Source: Bosea sp. 29B
Lineage (GTDB): Bacteria > Pseudomonadota > Alphaproteobacteria > Rhizobiales > Beijerinckiaceae
NCBI RefSeq assembly: GCF_902506165.1
Contig: NZ_LR733817.1
Location: 3,085,937 to 3,149,936, forward strand
DNA length: 64,000 nt
Reading direction: 5' to 3'
The notes under the pieces were generated by a model. The model searched no databases, was not told the origin of the DNA, and saw only the letters and a list, made by a program, of their open reading frames with translations. Both the position numbers and the translations under genes were made by a program. How positions within the stretch are numbered: the stretch's first letter is position 1; each line of letters opens with the position of its first letter. Positions 1 to 9,421 of this stretch are shown one piece after another.

Positions 1-1050
1 GCGGAAATCCCATTCCGGATAGGTCAAGGCGCCGGCGAGCGCAGCGTCGTCGATCGCTTCCGGTGGCAGATCTAGGTCGAAGCGGAAGCGCGAGGACGGG
101 CGACCCTTGCGCTCGCTTAGTACCATGTCGTCAAGCTCGTCGGCGGCTTCCGGATCGTGCTCCTCACTGTCGTCGGAGGGGCGGTCGACTGCTACCATCT
201 CCGACATCGCCAAGATCTTCTCGAAGCGGTTCAAAATGAAGGGGCTGCGCTCCCGCCATTCCTCCGCGGTCTCGTCGCGGCTGGCGGCATAGGCCTTCAT
301 CTGCTCCTCGGTCTTGGCCGAGGCCGGCGGAGGTGGCTGGTCCCCGTCGCGTCGGCGCGGGCGGGCGGGCGCGGCTGCGCTGGCCAGCGGCCAGAGCGGA
401 ACGCCAAGGGCCGGCAGATAGCCGGGCGGAGCCTTGGCGAGCCAGTCTTCTGCAGTGATGGCCGGGGCTTCTCCGCCCAGCAGCGTGCAGATCAGCGCTT
501 CGACTCTGGCCTCGGTTGCGGGCAGCCCTTCGCGGCGGCGGCTTGTGAGCAAGGCCTCGGCCAGGCGGCGATAGATTGGGGCGAGGCCGGGAAAGGTGGC
601 GAGCACCCGCGAGACCAGCCGCTGCGCAGCCGCGATCCGCGCGAGATCACGCTGTAGAGGGTCGTTCTCCGCAACCGGTCGGGACGGCATAGCGGCCATG
701 CAGGCGGCGAGCCATATATAGAGGTCGCGGTTCAGCCGGGGCTGGGGGAATAGCGCGATCTGCGCGGGCAGGTGCAGGCTGTCAGGCGTGCGCAGCGCCT
801 GTGCCAGCCGCTCCTCGCCAAGGCCCACGCGCTGGCGCAGATTCAGCCGGTGGTTGGCGGCGCGCTCGCGGGCCGGCACGATCTTGACACCGGGCTCGCC
901 GCCGAAGCCGCGGAAGCAGACGGCGAGCGTCGGTGCCATGCTTGCCAGTGTCACCGCAGCTTGCGGGTGATGCGGCAGGCTCGCAGTGTCACCGACCAGC
1001 CTGTGCCAGAACCGCCCGACCGTCTCTTCCAGCTCAAGGAAGTCCAGCAT
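1..1050 (-). CDS. norD: NorD, nitric oxide reductase activation protein (partial, runs off left edge)
   Basis: The frame is open for 350 codons from an ATG at 1050 to the window edge, so the C-terminal von Willebrand A domain expected of NorD is not visible. The N-terminus begins MLDFLELEETVGRFWHRLVG, which matches the NorD family start, and an FFRG-like block (CFRGFGGEPG) follows. NorD works with the MoxR-type ATPase NorQ to mature the NorBC nitric oxide reductase, probably during metal insertion (family knowledge). It lies 10 nt downstream of norQ and is the last gene of norCBQD. The middle is Pro/Arg-rich and then acidic, as is common in NorD. Identification is firm from context and N-terminus. 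Confidence 0.88.
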   Translation of the reverse strand, partial: MLDFLELEETVGRFWHRLVGDTASLPHHPQAAVTLASMAPTLAVCFRGFGGEPGVKIVPARERAANHRLNLRQRVGLGEERLAQALRTPDSLHLPAQIALFPQPRLNRDLYIWLAACMAAMPSRPVAENDPLQRDLARIAAAQRLVSRVLATFPGLAPIYRRLAEALLTSRRREGLPATEARVEALICTLLGGEAPAITAEDWLAKAPPGYLPALGVPLWPLASAAAPARPRRRDGDQPPPPASAKTEEQMKAYAASRDETAEEWRERSPFILNRFEKILAMSEMVAVDRPSDDSEEHDPEAADELDDMVLSERKGRPSSRFRFDLDLPPEAIDDAALAGALTYPEWDFR

Positions 1051-1060
1051 TGCGCGCCTC

Positions 1061-1885
1061 CTAGACGAGAACCGCTCGCGCAACCTCGACGAGCCCGGCC
1101 TTGACCTCCGGCTCATCGGTCAGCGGCTCGATGATGGCGGCGGTCACCGCTTCGGAGCGCGGCAGCCCGGCGGCGATCAGGCTCGCGGCATAGACGATGA
1201 GGCGGGTCGAGACGCCTTCCTCGATATCCTGCCCCTTCAGCGTGCGCAGTCGCCGGGCGAGGTCGACCAACGGCGCGACGGCGCCTTCGTCGAGCCCGCT
1301 TTCCTGCGCGACGACGGCGATCTCCTGCTCCCGCGGCAGGAAGTCGAAGCTGATCGAGACGAAGCGCTGGCGGGTCGAAGGCTTCAGGTTCTTGAGCAGG
1401 TTCTGGTAGCCGGGATTGTAGGAGACCGCGATCATGAAGGTGGCGGGTGCGGCGAGCAGCTCGCCGGTGCGCTCCAGCGGCAGGATGCGCCGATCGTCGG
1501 TCAAGGGATGCAATACGACCGCGACGTCCTTGCGAGCCTCGACGATCTCGTCGAGATAGCACAGCCCGCCCTCGCGCACGGCGCGCGTCAGCGGCCCGTC
1601 GACCCAGACGGTCTCGCCGCCCTTGAGCAGGTGGCGGCCGGTCAGGTCGGCGGCCGAGAGGTCGTCATGGCAGGCGACGGTGAAGAGCGGCAGGCCAAGC
1701 TGCGCCGCCATATGCGCGACGAAGCGCGTCTTGCCGGAGCCGGTCGGCCCCTTGAGCAGCAGCGGCAGGCGCCGCTCCCAGGCCTTCTCGAACAGGAAGC
1801 GCTCATTGCCGGAGGCGGTGTAGGCGGGAATGTCGAGCGCATCGGCCACAGGCGGCGCGACGGGCAGGCGCGGGATCATGTTCAT
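1061..1885 (-). CDS. norQ: NorQ, MoxR-type AAA ATPase for NO reductase maturation
   Basis: A 274-aa MoxR-family AAA+ ATPase. Walker A is GPTGSGKT at about residues 46-53 and a Walker B-like CYLDEI follows. NorQ acts in the cytoplasm with NorD to activate NorBC (family knowledge). It sits between norB and norD on the same strand. An AAGG-containing stretch lies 5' of the start, and a second in-frame ATG two codons later is an equally plausible start. A perfect 10-bp hairpin lies in the 58-nt norB-norQ gap, which could set the relative amounts of structural and maturation transcripts (inference). Confidence 0.93.
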   Translation of the reverse strand: MNMIPRLPVAPPVADALDIPAYTASGNERFLFEKAWERRLPLLLKGPTGSGKTRFVAHMAAQLGLPLFTVACHDDLSAADLTGRHLLKGGETVWVDGPLTRAVREGGLCYLDEIVEARKDVAVVLHPLTDDRRILPLERTGELLAAPATFMIAVSYNPGYQNLLKNLKPSTRQRFVSISFDFLPREQEIAVVAQESGLDEGAVAPLVDLARRLRTLKGQDIEEGVSTRLIVYAASLIAAGLPRSEAVTAAIIEPLTDEPEVKAGLVEVARAVLV

Positions 1886-1913
1886 CAGGGAAACCTTCGG
1901 AGGAGGGGGCGAC

Positions 1914-1937
1914 GCCCGCCGGCCGGAGCCGGCGGGC
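1914..1937. repeat. Perfect 10-bp hairpin between norB and norQ
   Basis: GCCCGCCGGC and its exact complement GCCGGCGGGC flank a 4-nt CGGA loop. There is no T-run on the transcribed side, so it is more likely an mRNA processing or stability element or an attenuator than a full rho-independent terminator (inference). Confidence 0.6.
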
Positions 1938-1943
1938 AGGGCG

Positions 1944-3308
1944 TCATTCCGCCGGATGGGCGAGTGCGAGCGGTTCTGCGGTACGCTCGCGGCCGGGAAT
2001 TAGCACGGCCCAGACGAACATCAGCGCCGAGATCACCACCACCACGCCGGAGCCGAGCCGGATCCAGTAGAACAGCGCAAGCTGGTCCTGGACCTCCATG
2101 AAGGACTGGCCGAGCACGCGCTGGAGATGAGTCTGCACTACGCCGGCGAACGTCAGCGCGAATGTCATCACCATCATCGCCGGTACCATCAGCCAGAAAC
2201 TCAAAATCGAGAGCCACTGGTTGTACGGCGCCCGATTTTTCAGTTCGGGAATGGCGTAGGCCATTACCGCCAAGTTCAACATGACATAGGCCCCGAAGAA
2301 GGCGAGATGGCCATGGGCGGCGGTCAACTGTGTGCCGTGGGTATAATAGTTGACGAAGGAGAGCGTGTTGAGGAAACCCCAGATTCCCGCACCGATGAAG
2401 GCCATGACCGAGCAGCCGACCGACCAAAGCAGGGCGGCGCGGTTGGGGTGGTTACGGCCTGCCTTCCAGGTCATGTGGACGGTGAACAGGATCATGGTGA
2501 AAAAGGGCGCGACTTCCAGCGTGGAGAACAGTGAGCCGATCCATTGCCAGTATCCGGGCGCGCCGATCCAGTAGAAGTGATGACCGGTGCCGAGGATGCC
2601 GGAGAACAGGGCGAGCCCGACGATGACGTAAAGCCACTTCTCGACCACCTCGCGGTCGACGCCGTTGAGCTTGATCATCAGGAAGGCCAGCACCGAGGCC
2701 ATGATCAGCTCCCAGACGCCCTCGACCCAAAGATGGATGACGTACCACCAGTACATCTTGTCCAGCGCGAGGTTGGCCGGGTTGTAGAAGGCGAACAGGA
2801 AGAAGACCGCCAGCCCCCATAGGCCGAAAAGCAGGATGTTGGTGACCGTCGTCTTGCGGCCCTTCAGCGAGGTCATTGTGATATTGAACAGGAAGATCAG
2901 CGCGACGACGACGATGCCGACCTTGATTATGAAGGGTTGCTCAAGGAATTCGCGCCCTTCGTGGATACGGAAGAGATAGCCGACCACCGCGACGGCCGCC
3001 GCCACGAAGAACAGCCAGAACTGAATGACGGCGATCCTGGGACTGTAGAGCTCGGTCTGTGCCTCCTCCGGCAGCAAGTAGTAGGTCGCCCCCATGAAGC
3101 CTAGCAGCAGCCACACCACCAGCGCATTGGTGTGGATCATGCGCACGATGTTGAAGGGCAGGATGACCGAAAGCGTGTTGGGTAGGACATAGATCAGTCC
3201 GGCTAAAACCCCGAAGGTGATCTGCGCGATGAACAGGGCGAGCGCTCCGTAGAAATAGAGCATCGCGACGTTCTGGGTCTTGTATCTCGTCGTATTGTAG
3301 CCTGGCAT
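1944..3308 (-). CDS. norB: NorB, nitric oxide reductase large (cytochrome b) subunit
   Basis: A 454-aa polytopic heme-copper-oxidase-family protein without an N-terminal quinol-oxidase extension, so it is the cNOR type that pairs with NorC. It reduces 2 NO to N2O at a heme b3-FeB centre in the cytoplasmic membrane (family knowledge). Visible family motifs include MIHTNALVVW, the WWYVIHLWVEGVWE block with the conserved His and Glu residues, GTGHHFYW with the His pair of the FeB site, and the AAHGHLAFFGAY block with heme-ligating His. The start has a good Shine-Dalgarno sequence (AGGAGAG). It lies 22 nt downstream of norC. Confidence 0.97.
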   Translation of the reverse strand: MPGYNTTRYKTQNVAMLYFYGALALFIAQITFGVLAGLIYVLPNTLSVILPFNIVRMIHTNALVVWLLLGFMGATYYLLPEEAQTELYSPRIAVIQFWLFFVAAAVAVVGYLFRIHEGREFLEQPFIIKVGIVVVALIFLFNITMTSLKGRKTTVTNILLFGLWGLAVFFLFAFYNPANLALDKMYWWYVIHLWVEGVWELIMASVLAFLMIKLNGVDREVVEKWLYVIVGLALFSGILGTGHHFYWIGAPGYWQWIGSLFSTLEVAPFFTMILFTVHMTWKAGRNHPNRAALLWSVGCSVMAFIGAGIWGFLNTLSFVNYYTHGTQLTAAHGHLAFFGAYVMLNLAVMAYAIPELKNRAPYNQWLSILSFWLMVPAMMVMTFALTFAGVVQTHLQRVLGQSFMEVQDQLALFYWIRLGSGVVVVISALMFVWAVLIPGRERTAEPLALAHPAE

Positions 3309-3330
3309 GGCTCTCTCCTGTCGCGACGTC

Positions 3331-3783
3331 TCAGCCGGCCTCGTTGGGCGGCCAGTTCTGGGTCTTGATTCGGCTCGTCCATTCGAGGAAATCGGCGAGA
3401 TCGTTGAGTTCCTGATCGGTCAGGTTGAACTGCGGCATCTGGCGCCGACCTTCGATTCCGGTCGGCTGGGCCGCCATCCAGGCCTTGAGGCTCTCGCGCG
3501 CCCCGGCAGCATTCTTGTCACCGCCGTAGCGCTTCCAGACATTGCCGAGCTCGGGCGCAAAATAGGCGCCCTCGCCGAGCAGGGTGTGGCAGTTGATGCA
3601 GGAATTGCGCTCCCAGACATGCTTGCCGCGAGCGACAGCGGGCGTGAGCGTCGATTCGTCGGTGGATTTCGTCCGCATGAACCAGTGGCTGTGGGCAGTC
3701 AGCCCCACGAAGATGGCGAAGAAGAAGATCGATCCGCCGTAGAAGACATTTCGGGCTCCCGCCTTCGTTAGACGTTCGGCCAT
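3331..3783 (-). CDS. norC: NorC, nitric oxide reductase cytochrome c subunit
   Basis: A 150-aa membrane-anchored monoheme cytochrome c. One N-terminal transmembrane helix (about residues 12-34) is followed by a periplasmic domain with the heme motif CINCH, and MPQFNL supplies the likely Met axial ligand. It passes electrons from periplasmic carriers to NorB (family knowledge). The frame is open further upstream to 3864, but the ATG at 3783 is preferred because AAGGGAAGG lies just 5' of it and the protein then starts like the family (MAERLTKAGARNVFYGG). It is the first gene of norCBQD, with a TTGC-N6-GCAA box 114-127 nt upstream. Confidence 0.95.
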   Translation of the reverse strand: MAERLTKAGARNVFYGGSIFFFAIFVGLTAHSHWFMRTKSTDESTLTPAVARGKHVWERNSCINCHTLLGEGAYFAPELGNVWKRYGGDKNAAGARESLKAWMAAQPTGIEGRRQMPQFNLTDQELNDLADFLEWTSRIKTQNWPPNEAG

Positions 3784-3896
3784 GGGTTCACCTTCCCTTG
3801 CGTGCATTTCCGGGGACGAGGCCGGTGGGGCCGACCAAACGCGCCCCACGTGCAAGGGGCGCAAGCAGGTGGTAGCGGGGCTGCCAGGAGACTTCT

Positions 3897-3910
3897 TTGC
3901 GCTTAGGCAA
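3897..3910. promoter_or_regulatory. Crp/FNR-type (NnrR/FixK-like) box upstream of norC
   Basis: TTGCGCTTAGGCAA fits the TTG(A/C)-N6-(T/G)CAA consensus of FixK/NnrR-type regulators. It lies 114-127 nt before the norC ATG, a distance similar to that of the boxes before nnrR and napE. The regulatory role is inferred from motif, spacing and neighbours. Confidence 0.6.
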
Positions 3911-4637
3911 ACAGGTCAGGGCTCCGCCTCACTGCGCGGGGTTAGGCGTGATCATTCAAACCAAGTTCGCATGTCGCAGGGGGCACCGCACTGGCCATCA
4001 ATGTTGACGGAACGCAGTCGCCACCCGCAGTGCCGGAGTCCTGAAAATTTTTTATCGAAGGCAGCCTGTCATCTTAAATAGAGGCAAATAAATTCTTGGT
4101 ATAAATTGTTAATTATAAGTTTTTGTATAAAAATTTATACACTGTAAGTGAAATTCTACCAAAAAATATTTGATAGTGGATATGATAAGGTGATTTACAT
4201 TGAGAGATCAAGCGATAGAAAACTCAGGGCGCCGCTGGCGCGCAACCAGATTGCTCTCCATGGCTCTACTATGTCGTGGCGCGGCTCAGCGACGTCGCTA
4301 TTTAGCTCAAGCCAATAGCATTTCAGTTGGAAAGTGAACTTAGTCAGACTCTTGTGGCTCATTTTTCTGCTCGCAAAGTGGAGCTGTATCTTCTCCCAGA
4401 CAAAGCAAAGTTCGTTGCTCTGCATCAAATAGCGCGGCATATAACGCCGTTGGGGCCTGCAGCGTGTGCAGATCTTAACCGCGGCATACAAATGTACCGG
4501 GCAGAGTTGCACTTAGTTCGCAGAAGAGAGCCCAAACGGCCTGTCTTGGAGCACGCCCGGTGCCGCCTCGGATTGCATCTGCCATGAAGCGCCAGATCTC
4601 GAAATGAAGTGCCCTCGTTGAGGCGTGCTGGCGCCGC
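3911..4637. other. Norc-nnrR spacer, AT-rich in the centre, no convincing gene
   Basis: About 0.7 kb without a believable coding region. The stretch 4040-4200 is strongly AT-rich, unlike its surroundings. Open frames exist on both strands around 4195-4587, but none has a credible ribosome site or family resemblance. A further box-like sequence, TTGCTCTGCATCAA, lies at 4415-4428 without an obvious target gene. Confidence 0.5.
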
Positions 4638-5357
4638 TCAGCCGTTCATCGGACTTCCCGGCTGCCCTACTCTGGGGGTTGCCAGGCTAACCAAAGCAGG
4701 GACGTTTCGGACGACCAGGGTTCGTCTCCCCCCACCGATGATTCCCAGTCGCTCCCATTGTGTGAGAACCCGAGATGCACTGTGCAAAGTCGTGCCTGTG
4801 AGCTCCGCAATATCCCGCCTGGTAATGGGAAAATCGATCTTGACCCCATTATCTTCTTGCTGGCCGACTTGGTCGATCAATCGCAGAACGCCATGAGCGA
4901 TGCGGCGCGGGACATCAAGGGTGGCAATCTCTACGAGCTGATCCTGACTGACAGCTAAGCGATGCTCAATGACCTGAATCAATCCGGTTGCCAAACTCGG
5001 CATATCTTTGATGAATCCGGACCAGATTTCGATTGGCCAGACGGCGAGCGTGCAGTCACGAAGCGCAATTGCTGACGCGCCGTATTGCTTACCCTGTGCC
5101 CCGCGGGCCAGTCCGAAAGGTTCGCCAGGGTGGACAATTCTCAAAATGATCGAGCCACGGTGCCAGCTCGCTCGCGAGAGTTTTACGTGGCCTGACAGGG
5201 ACAAGAAGAAATCATTGGCCGGAGCGCCCTCGGAAAACGCGCGTTCGTCCCTTGCCAAGTGGCGCAACGAGGCCGCCGACAGGATGTCGTACCGCTCTCT
5301 ATCGGATAGCGCTGCAAACATCGGCGCCCGTTTGAGAGCTTGAGGGTCGAATTTCAT
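4638..5357 (-). CDS. nnrR: Crp/FNR-family regulator, NnrR/DNR type
   Basis: A 239-aa Crp/FNR protein: N-terminal cyclic-nucleotide-binding-like beta-roll (about residues 10-120), dimerisation helix, and C-terminal winged helix with recognition segment TGTTLHSASRVLTQWE. No cysteine cluster for an FeS centre is present (a single Cys in RDCTLAVW), so it is not an FNR/FnrN oxygen sensor. The His where FNR has Glu in the E-x-x-S-R motif is seen in NnrR-like proteins. NnrR/DNR proteins respond to NO and activate nor and nir genes (family knowledge). The ATG at 5357 fits the family N-terminus, though the frame stays open to 5732. It sits between the nor and nap operons and has its own box 124-137 nt upstream. 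The exact subfamily is inferred. Confidence 0.8.
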   Translation of the reverse strand: MKFDPQALKRAPMFAALSDRERYDILSAASLRHLARDERAFSEGAPANDFFLSLSGHVKLSRASWHRGSIILRIVHPGEPFGLARGAQGKQYGASAIALRDCTLAVWPIEIWSGFIKDMPSLATGLIQVIEHRLAVSQDQLVEIATLDVPRRIAHGVLRLIDQVGQQEDNGVKIDFPITRRDIAELTGTTLHSASRVLTQWERLGIIGGGRRTLVVRNVPALVSLATPRVGQPGSPMNG

Positions 5358-5480
5358 AGCTGCGCGAGGGAAGCGGCCGCCGCATTCACGACGCCCAATG
5401 TTGAGGGGGCGTGCGGATCGTCTCAGTCTGTCTGGAACGCCGCCCGTAGCCTCAGGTAACCGACACACCACGACCGGTGT

Positions 5481-5494
5481 TTGCGCTACATCAA
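5481..5494. promoter_or_regulatory. Crp/FNR-type box facing nnrR
   Basis: TTGCGCTACATCAA fits TTG(A/C)-N6-(T/G)CAA and lies 124-137 nt from the nnrR ATG. It sits in a 20-nt block that recurs with two changes at 5733-5752 in front of napE, so each divergent unit has its own copy. Autoregulation of nnrR is an inference. Confidence 0.6.
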
Positions 5495-5733
5495 GCTCGA
5501 TGTGAAAAGCCGCTCCGAGAATGGCGCCAAGCCCGGTTAGGTGCCGGCAAATGCGCGTCGAACACCGCGCGAAGCTGTCAAGGCGATGGTTGCAGGCGGT
5601 TTGACCGCCGGTGTCGTGGCGAGCCGGCCAGCGTTGCCTGCGTTCGCGATTGGCGACGTCGCCGCGTGTATCCCCACGTCCCGAACACCGGCTGCCGGAG
5701 CCCCGCAAATCGGCAGCGATCGAGCTGCTCAAT

Positions 5734-5747
5734 TTGCGCTACGTCAA
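5734..5747. promoter_or_regulatory. Crp/FNR-type box facing napE
   Basis: TTGCGCTACGTCAA fits TTG(A/C)-N6-(T/G)CAA and lies 134-147 nt before the napE ATG. It is almost identical to the box at 5481-5494, and the similarity runs a few bases into both flanks. Control of napEDABC by the adjacent regulator is inferred. Confidence 0.6.
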
Positions 5748-5880
5748 ACTCAGCTCAGAAAATGCGCCATCGCCGCACAGACGGGCTAGACAGTTGCGCC
5801 TGGGTCCTTATCCTCTTTTTCCGATCTCTAATCTGGCGATGGCGCGATTCAAGATCGCCCGTCTTGGAGAAGGAAAAGAG

Positions 5881-6084
5881 ATGGCTATGGAGACCGCGAC
5901 GGTGCGCGGCCCGGACCCTGCTCCGGACAAGCCGACGCGAAGAGCCGAAATCTTGGCCTTTCTCATTTTGGCGGTCCTGATCTGGCCGATCGTGGCCGTC
6001 GGCATCGTCGGCGGATACGGCTTCCTGATCTGGATGTCCCAGATTGTCCTCGGACCGCCCGGGCCTCCCGGCTCGCCGCACTGA
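5881..6084 (+). CDS. napE: NapE, small membrane protein of periplasmic nitrate reductase
   Basis: A 67-aa protein with a charged N-terminus and one transmembrane helix (about residues 24-53: AFLILAVLIWPIVAVGIVGG), typical of NapE. Its role is not well defined; it is thought to assist Nap assembly or electron flow (family knowledge). The ATG at 5881 has GGAGAAGGAAAAG upstream, and longer in-frame starts are unlikely. First gene of napEDABC, followed after 9 nt by napD. The C-terminus is Pro/Gly-rich. Confidence 0.88.
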   Translation: MAMETATVRGPDPAPDKPTRRAEILAFLILAVLIWPIVAVGIVGGYGFLIWMSQIVLGPPGPPGSPH

Positions 6085-6093
6085 GGTCTCGCC

Positions 6094-6441
6094 ATGCTGA
6101 CCGGCAAGCGCGAGATCGACCGCCGCAAATTCCTCACCGGCGACATCCTGCCCGAGCGCGGCCCCGCCTCAGCTCGCCCGCAACGCTTCTTCCACATCTC
6201 CAGCGCCGTCGTCACCGCCCGTCCCGAGCAGTGCGCCGAGATCGCCCGCCTGATCGCGACCATGCCGGACACCGAGGTGCGCGCTGTCGAAGGCAGCAAG
6301 ATCGTCGTGGTGATGGAAGGCGAAAGCAGCGGCGAGATCGGCAGCCGCCTCACCACCATGGCGCTGATGGACGGCGTGTTCTCGGCCAACATGGTGTTCG
6401 AGCAGATTGAACCCCTCGACGATTCCGGAGACGACAGATGA
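6094..6441 (+). CDS. napD: NapD, Tat chaperone for NapA
   Basis: A 115-aa NapD-family chaperone with a ferredoxin-like fold ([14 protein letters not shown], then the [20 protein letters not shown] block). It binds the NapA twin-arginine signal peptide in the cytoplasm and delays export until cofactors are loaded (family knowledge). An N-terminal extension of about 30 residues includes DRRKFLTGD, which itself looks like a twin-arginine segment; similar extensions occur in rhizobial NapD. The stop overlaps the napA start in an ATGA junction. Confidence 0.93.
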   Translation: MLTGKREIDRRKFLTGDILPERGPASARPQRFFHISSAVVTARPEQCAEIARLIATMPDTEVRAVEGSKIVVVMEGESSGEIGSRLTTMALMDGVFSANMVFEQIEPLDDSGDDR

Positions 6442-8939
6442 GCCTGTCCCGTCGCGAACTGCTCAAGGCCCAGGCCGCGGGGATCGCCGCCATGGCGGCC
6501 AATGTCGGAGGGGCGGCGCAGGCGCAGCCGGTCGCCGGCGGCGTCGATGCGCTGAAGATCTCCTGGTCGAAGGCGCCCTGCCGCTTCTGCGGCACCGGCT
6601 GCGGCGTCATGGTCGGCATCAAGGACGGCAAGGTCATCGCCACCCATGGCGACATGAAGGCCGAGGTCAATCGCGGCCTCAATTGCGTCAAGGGCTATTT
6701 CCTCTCCAAGATCATGTACGGCGCCGACCGTCTGACCCAGCCGCTGCTGCGCAAGAAGAGCGGTGTCTACGCCAAGGACGGCGAGTTCACGCCGGTGTCA
6801 TGGACCGAGGCCTTCGACACCATGGCGGCGCAGGCCAAGCGCGTATTGAAGGAGAAGGGTCCCACCGCGCTCGGCATGTTCGGCTCGGGCCAGTGGACGA
6901 TCTTCGAGGGCTATGCCGCGACCAAGCTGATGCGGGCCGGCTTCCGCTCGAACAATCTCGACCCGAATGCCCGCCACTGCATGGCCTCGGCGGCCTACGC
7001 CTTCATGCGCACCTTCGGCATGGACGAGCCGATGGGCTGCTATGACGATTTCGAGCATGCCGATGCCTTCGTGCTCTGGGGCTCGAACATGGCGGAGATG
7101 CACCCGATCCTGTGGACCAGGGTGACGGACCGCCGGCTCGGCCAGCCGCATGTCAAGGTCGCGGTGCTCTCGACCTTCACCCATCGCAGCTCCGACCTCG
7201 CCGACATCCCGATCGTGTTCAAGCCGGGCACGGATCTCGCGATCCTGAACTACATCGCCAACCACATCATCTCGACCGGGCGGGTGAACAAGGACTTCGT
7301 CGACAAGCACACCACCTTCGTGAAGGGCGCGACCGATATCGGCTACGGCCTGCGGCCGGACGATCCGCGCGAGGTCAAGGCGAAGAAGGCCGAGGACGTC
7401 ACCGCGACGACGCCGATCGACTTCGCCGCCTTCGCCGCCTTCGTGAAGGACTACACGCTGGAGAAGGTCTCGGCGCTGACGGGAGTCGAGCCCGGCTTCC
7501 TGCAGCAGCTCGCCGAGCTCTATGCCGATCCCAAGCGCAAGGTCGTCTCGTTCTGGACGATGGGCTTCAACCAGCATGTGCGCGGCGTCTGGGCCAACCA
7601 GATGGTCTACAACCTGCATTTGCTCACCGGGAAAATCTCCGAGCCCGGCAACAGCCCGTTCTCGCTGACCGGCCAGCCTTCGGCCTGCGGCACGGCGCGC
7701 GAGGTCGGCACCTTCGCCCATCGCCTGCCGGCGGACATGACGGTCACCAACCCCGAGCACCGCAAGCACGCCGAGGAGATCTGGCGGGTCCCGCACGGCA
7801 TCATCCCGGAAAAGCCGGGCTACCACGCCGTCGAGCAGGACCGCATGCTCAAGGACGGAAAGCTCAATTTCTACTGGATCCAGGTCAACAACAACCTGCA
7901 GGCCTCGCCGAACAACACGAACGAGGCCTATCCCGGCTACCGCAATCCCGACAATTTCATCGTCGTCTCCGACGCCTATCCGACGGTGACGGCGATGGCG
8001 GCGGACCTGATCCTGCCGGCGGCGATGTGGGTCGAGAAGGAAGGCGCCTACGGCAATGCCGAGCGGCGCACCCATGTCTGGCACCAACTCGTCAATGCTC
8101 CCGGCGAGGCGCGCTCCGATCTCTGGCAATTGATGGAGTTCTCGAAGCGCTTCACCACGGACGAGGTCTGGCCGGCCGAGATCCTCGACGCCAATCCGAA
8201 CTACAAGGGCAAGACCCTGTTCGACGTGCTCTACCGCAACGGCCATGTCGACAAGTTCGACATCTCCGAGGTCGATCCCGGCTATGAGAACCGGGAGGCG
8301 AAGGCCTTCGGCTTCTATGTGCAGAAGGGACTGTTCGAGGAGTACGCTTCCTTCGGCCGCGGCCATGGCCACGACCTTGCGCCCTACGACACCTATCACC
8401 AGGTCCGCGGGCTGCGCTGGCCGGTGGTCGACGGCAAGGAGACGCTCTGGCGCTATCGCGAGGGCCTCGACCCCTATGTGAAGCCGGGCAAAGGCGTCGA
8501 GTTCTACGGCAACAAGGACGGCAAGGCGCGCATCATCGCCGTGCCTTACGAGCCGCCGGCGGAGGTGCCGGACAACGAATACGATTTCTGGCTGGTCACC
8601 GGCCGCGTGCTCGAGCACTGGCATTCCGGCTCGATGACGATGCGCGTGCCTGAGCTCTACAAGGCCTTCCCGGGCGCGCGTTGCTTCATGCATCCGGAGG
8701 ACGCCCGCAGCCGCGGGCTGAATCAGGGCGCCGAAGTCCGCATCATCTCCCGGCGCGGCGAGATGCGCACCCGCGTCGAGACGCGCGGCCGCAACCGCAT
8801 GCCGCCGGGCGTCGTGTTCGTCCCGTGGTTCGATGCGAGCCAGCTCATCAACAAGACGACGCTGGATGCCACCGATCCGATCTCCAAACAGACGGATTTC
8901 AAGAAATGCGCGGTCAAGATCCTGCCGGTCACCGCCTGA
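6438..8939 (+). CDS. napA: NapA, periplasmic nitrate reductase catalytic subunit
   Basis: An 833-aa molybdoprotein that reduces nitrate to nitrite in the periplasm. A Tat signal is visible at the N-terminus (SRRELLK followed by a hydrophobic stretch and AQAQ). The [4Fe-4S] ligands are Cys48, Cys51, Cys55 and Cys83, and Cys181 in ARHCMAS is the likely Mo ligand. Length and motifs match complete NapA. It overlaps napD (ATGA) and napB by one base (TGATG), so translation of the operon is probably coupled. There is no napF, G or H, so this is the NapEDABC type in which NapC supplies electrons from quinol. Confidence 0.98.
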   Translation: MSLSRRELLKAQAAGIAAMAANVGGAAQAQPVAGGVDALKISWSKAPCRFCGTGCGVMVGIKDGKVIATHGDMKAEVNRGLNCVKGYFLSKIMYGADRLTQPLLRKKSGVYAKDGEFTPVSWTEAFDTMAAQAKRVLKEKGPTALGMFGSGQWTIFEGYAATKLMRAGFRSNNLDPNARHCMASAAYAFMRTFGMDEPMGCYDDFEHADAFVLWGSNMAEMHPILWTRVTDRRLGQPHVKVAVLSTFTHRSSDLADIPIVFKPGTDLAILNYIANHIISTGRVNKDFVDKHTTFVKGATDIGYGLRPDDPREVKAKKAEDVTATTPIDFAAFAAFVKDYTLEKVSALTGVEPGFLQQLAELYADPKRKVVSFWTMGFNQHVRGVWANQMVYNLHLLTGKISEPGNSPFSLTGQPSACGTAREVGTFAHRLPADMTVTNPEHRKHAEEIWRVPHGIIPEKPGYHAVEQDRMLKDGKLNFYWIQVNNNLQASPNNTNEAYPGYRNPDNFIVVSDAYPTVTAMAADLILPAAMWVEKEGAYGNAERRTHVWHQLVNAPGEARSDLWQLMEFSKRFTTDEVWPAEILDANPNYKGKTLFDVLYRNGHVDKFDISEVDPGYENREAKAFGFYVQKGLFEEYASFGRGHGHDLAPYDTYHQVRGLRWPVVDGKETLWRYREGLDPYVKPGKGVEFYGNKDGKARIIAVPYEPPAEVPDNEYDFWLVTGRVLEHWHSGSMTMRVPELYKAFPGARCFMHPEDARSRGLNQGAEVRIISRRGEMRTRVETRGRNRMPPGVVFVPWFDASQLINKTTLDATDPISKQTDFKKCAVKILPVTA

Positions 8940-9409
8940 TGCGCGCGCCGACCGTCCTCAAGGGCGCGCTCGCGGCCTGCCTCGTCCTCGCCTTCGGCGC
9001 CGCCTTCTCGCAGGACGGCGCGCCGGTGAAGACCGTGCCGCGGCTCACCGGCACGCCGCAGCCCATGGCGCTGGAGCGAGTGCCGGCGCTCGGACGGCCT
9101 GTCGTCGACGACGTCAGGCGCATGCGCAACTATCCGGAGCAGCCGCCGGTGATCCCGCATGCCATCGACGGCTACCAGCTGACGCTCAACACCAATCGCT
9201 GCATGGACTGCCACAAGCGCGAGTTCACCGAGGGCTCGGGCGCGCCGATGATCAGCGTCACCCATTTCCAGGACCGCGACGGGCAGGTGCTCTCCGACGT
9301 GACGCCGCGGCGCTACTTCTGCACGGCTTGCCATGTCCAGCAGACCGATGTGCCGCCGCTCGTGCCCAACCGGTTCCAGGACGCCAAAGATATCGGGCGC
9401 AAGCCGTAG
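8939..9409 (+). CDS. napB: NapB, diheme cytochrome c electron-transfer subunit
   Basis: A 156-aa periplasmic diheme cytochrome c with heme motifs CMDCH and CTACH and an N-terminal Sec signal (ALAACLVLAFGAAFSQ). It transfers electrons from NapC to NapA (family knowledge). The ATG shares its first base with the napA stop codon. A longer in-frame extension upstream overlaps napA and is not coding. Complete at normal family length. Confidence 0.96.
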   Translation: MRAPTVLKGALAACLVLAFGAAFSQDGAPVKTVPRLTGTPQPMALERVPALGRPVVDDVRRMRNYPEQPPVIPHAIDGYQLTLNTNRCMDCHKREFTEGSGAPMISVTHFQDRDGQVLSDVTPRRYFCTACHVQQTDVPPLVPNRFQDAKDIGRKP

Positions 9410-9421
9410 CGGAGCGTAGCA

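Noticed and set aside
4195..4587. Overlapping frames on both strands between norC and nnrR
   Set aside because: No ribosome site, no family match, and neither strand is clearly better. Treated as spacer.
6798..8693. A 631-codon minus-strand frame opposite napA
   Set aside because: It is a shadow frame: the plus strand encodes a complete NapA with all cofactor motifs, and the antisense product is Arg/Val/His-rich without any family features.
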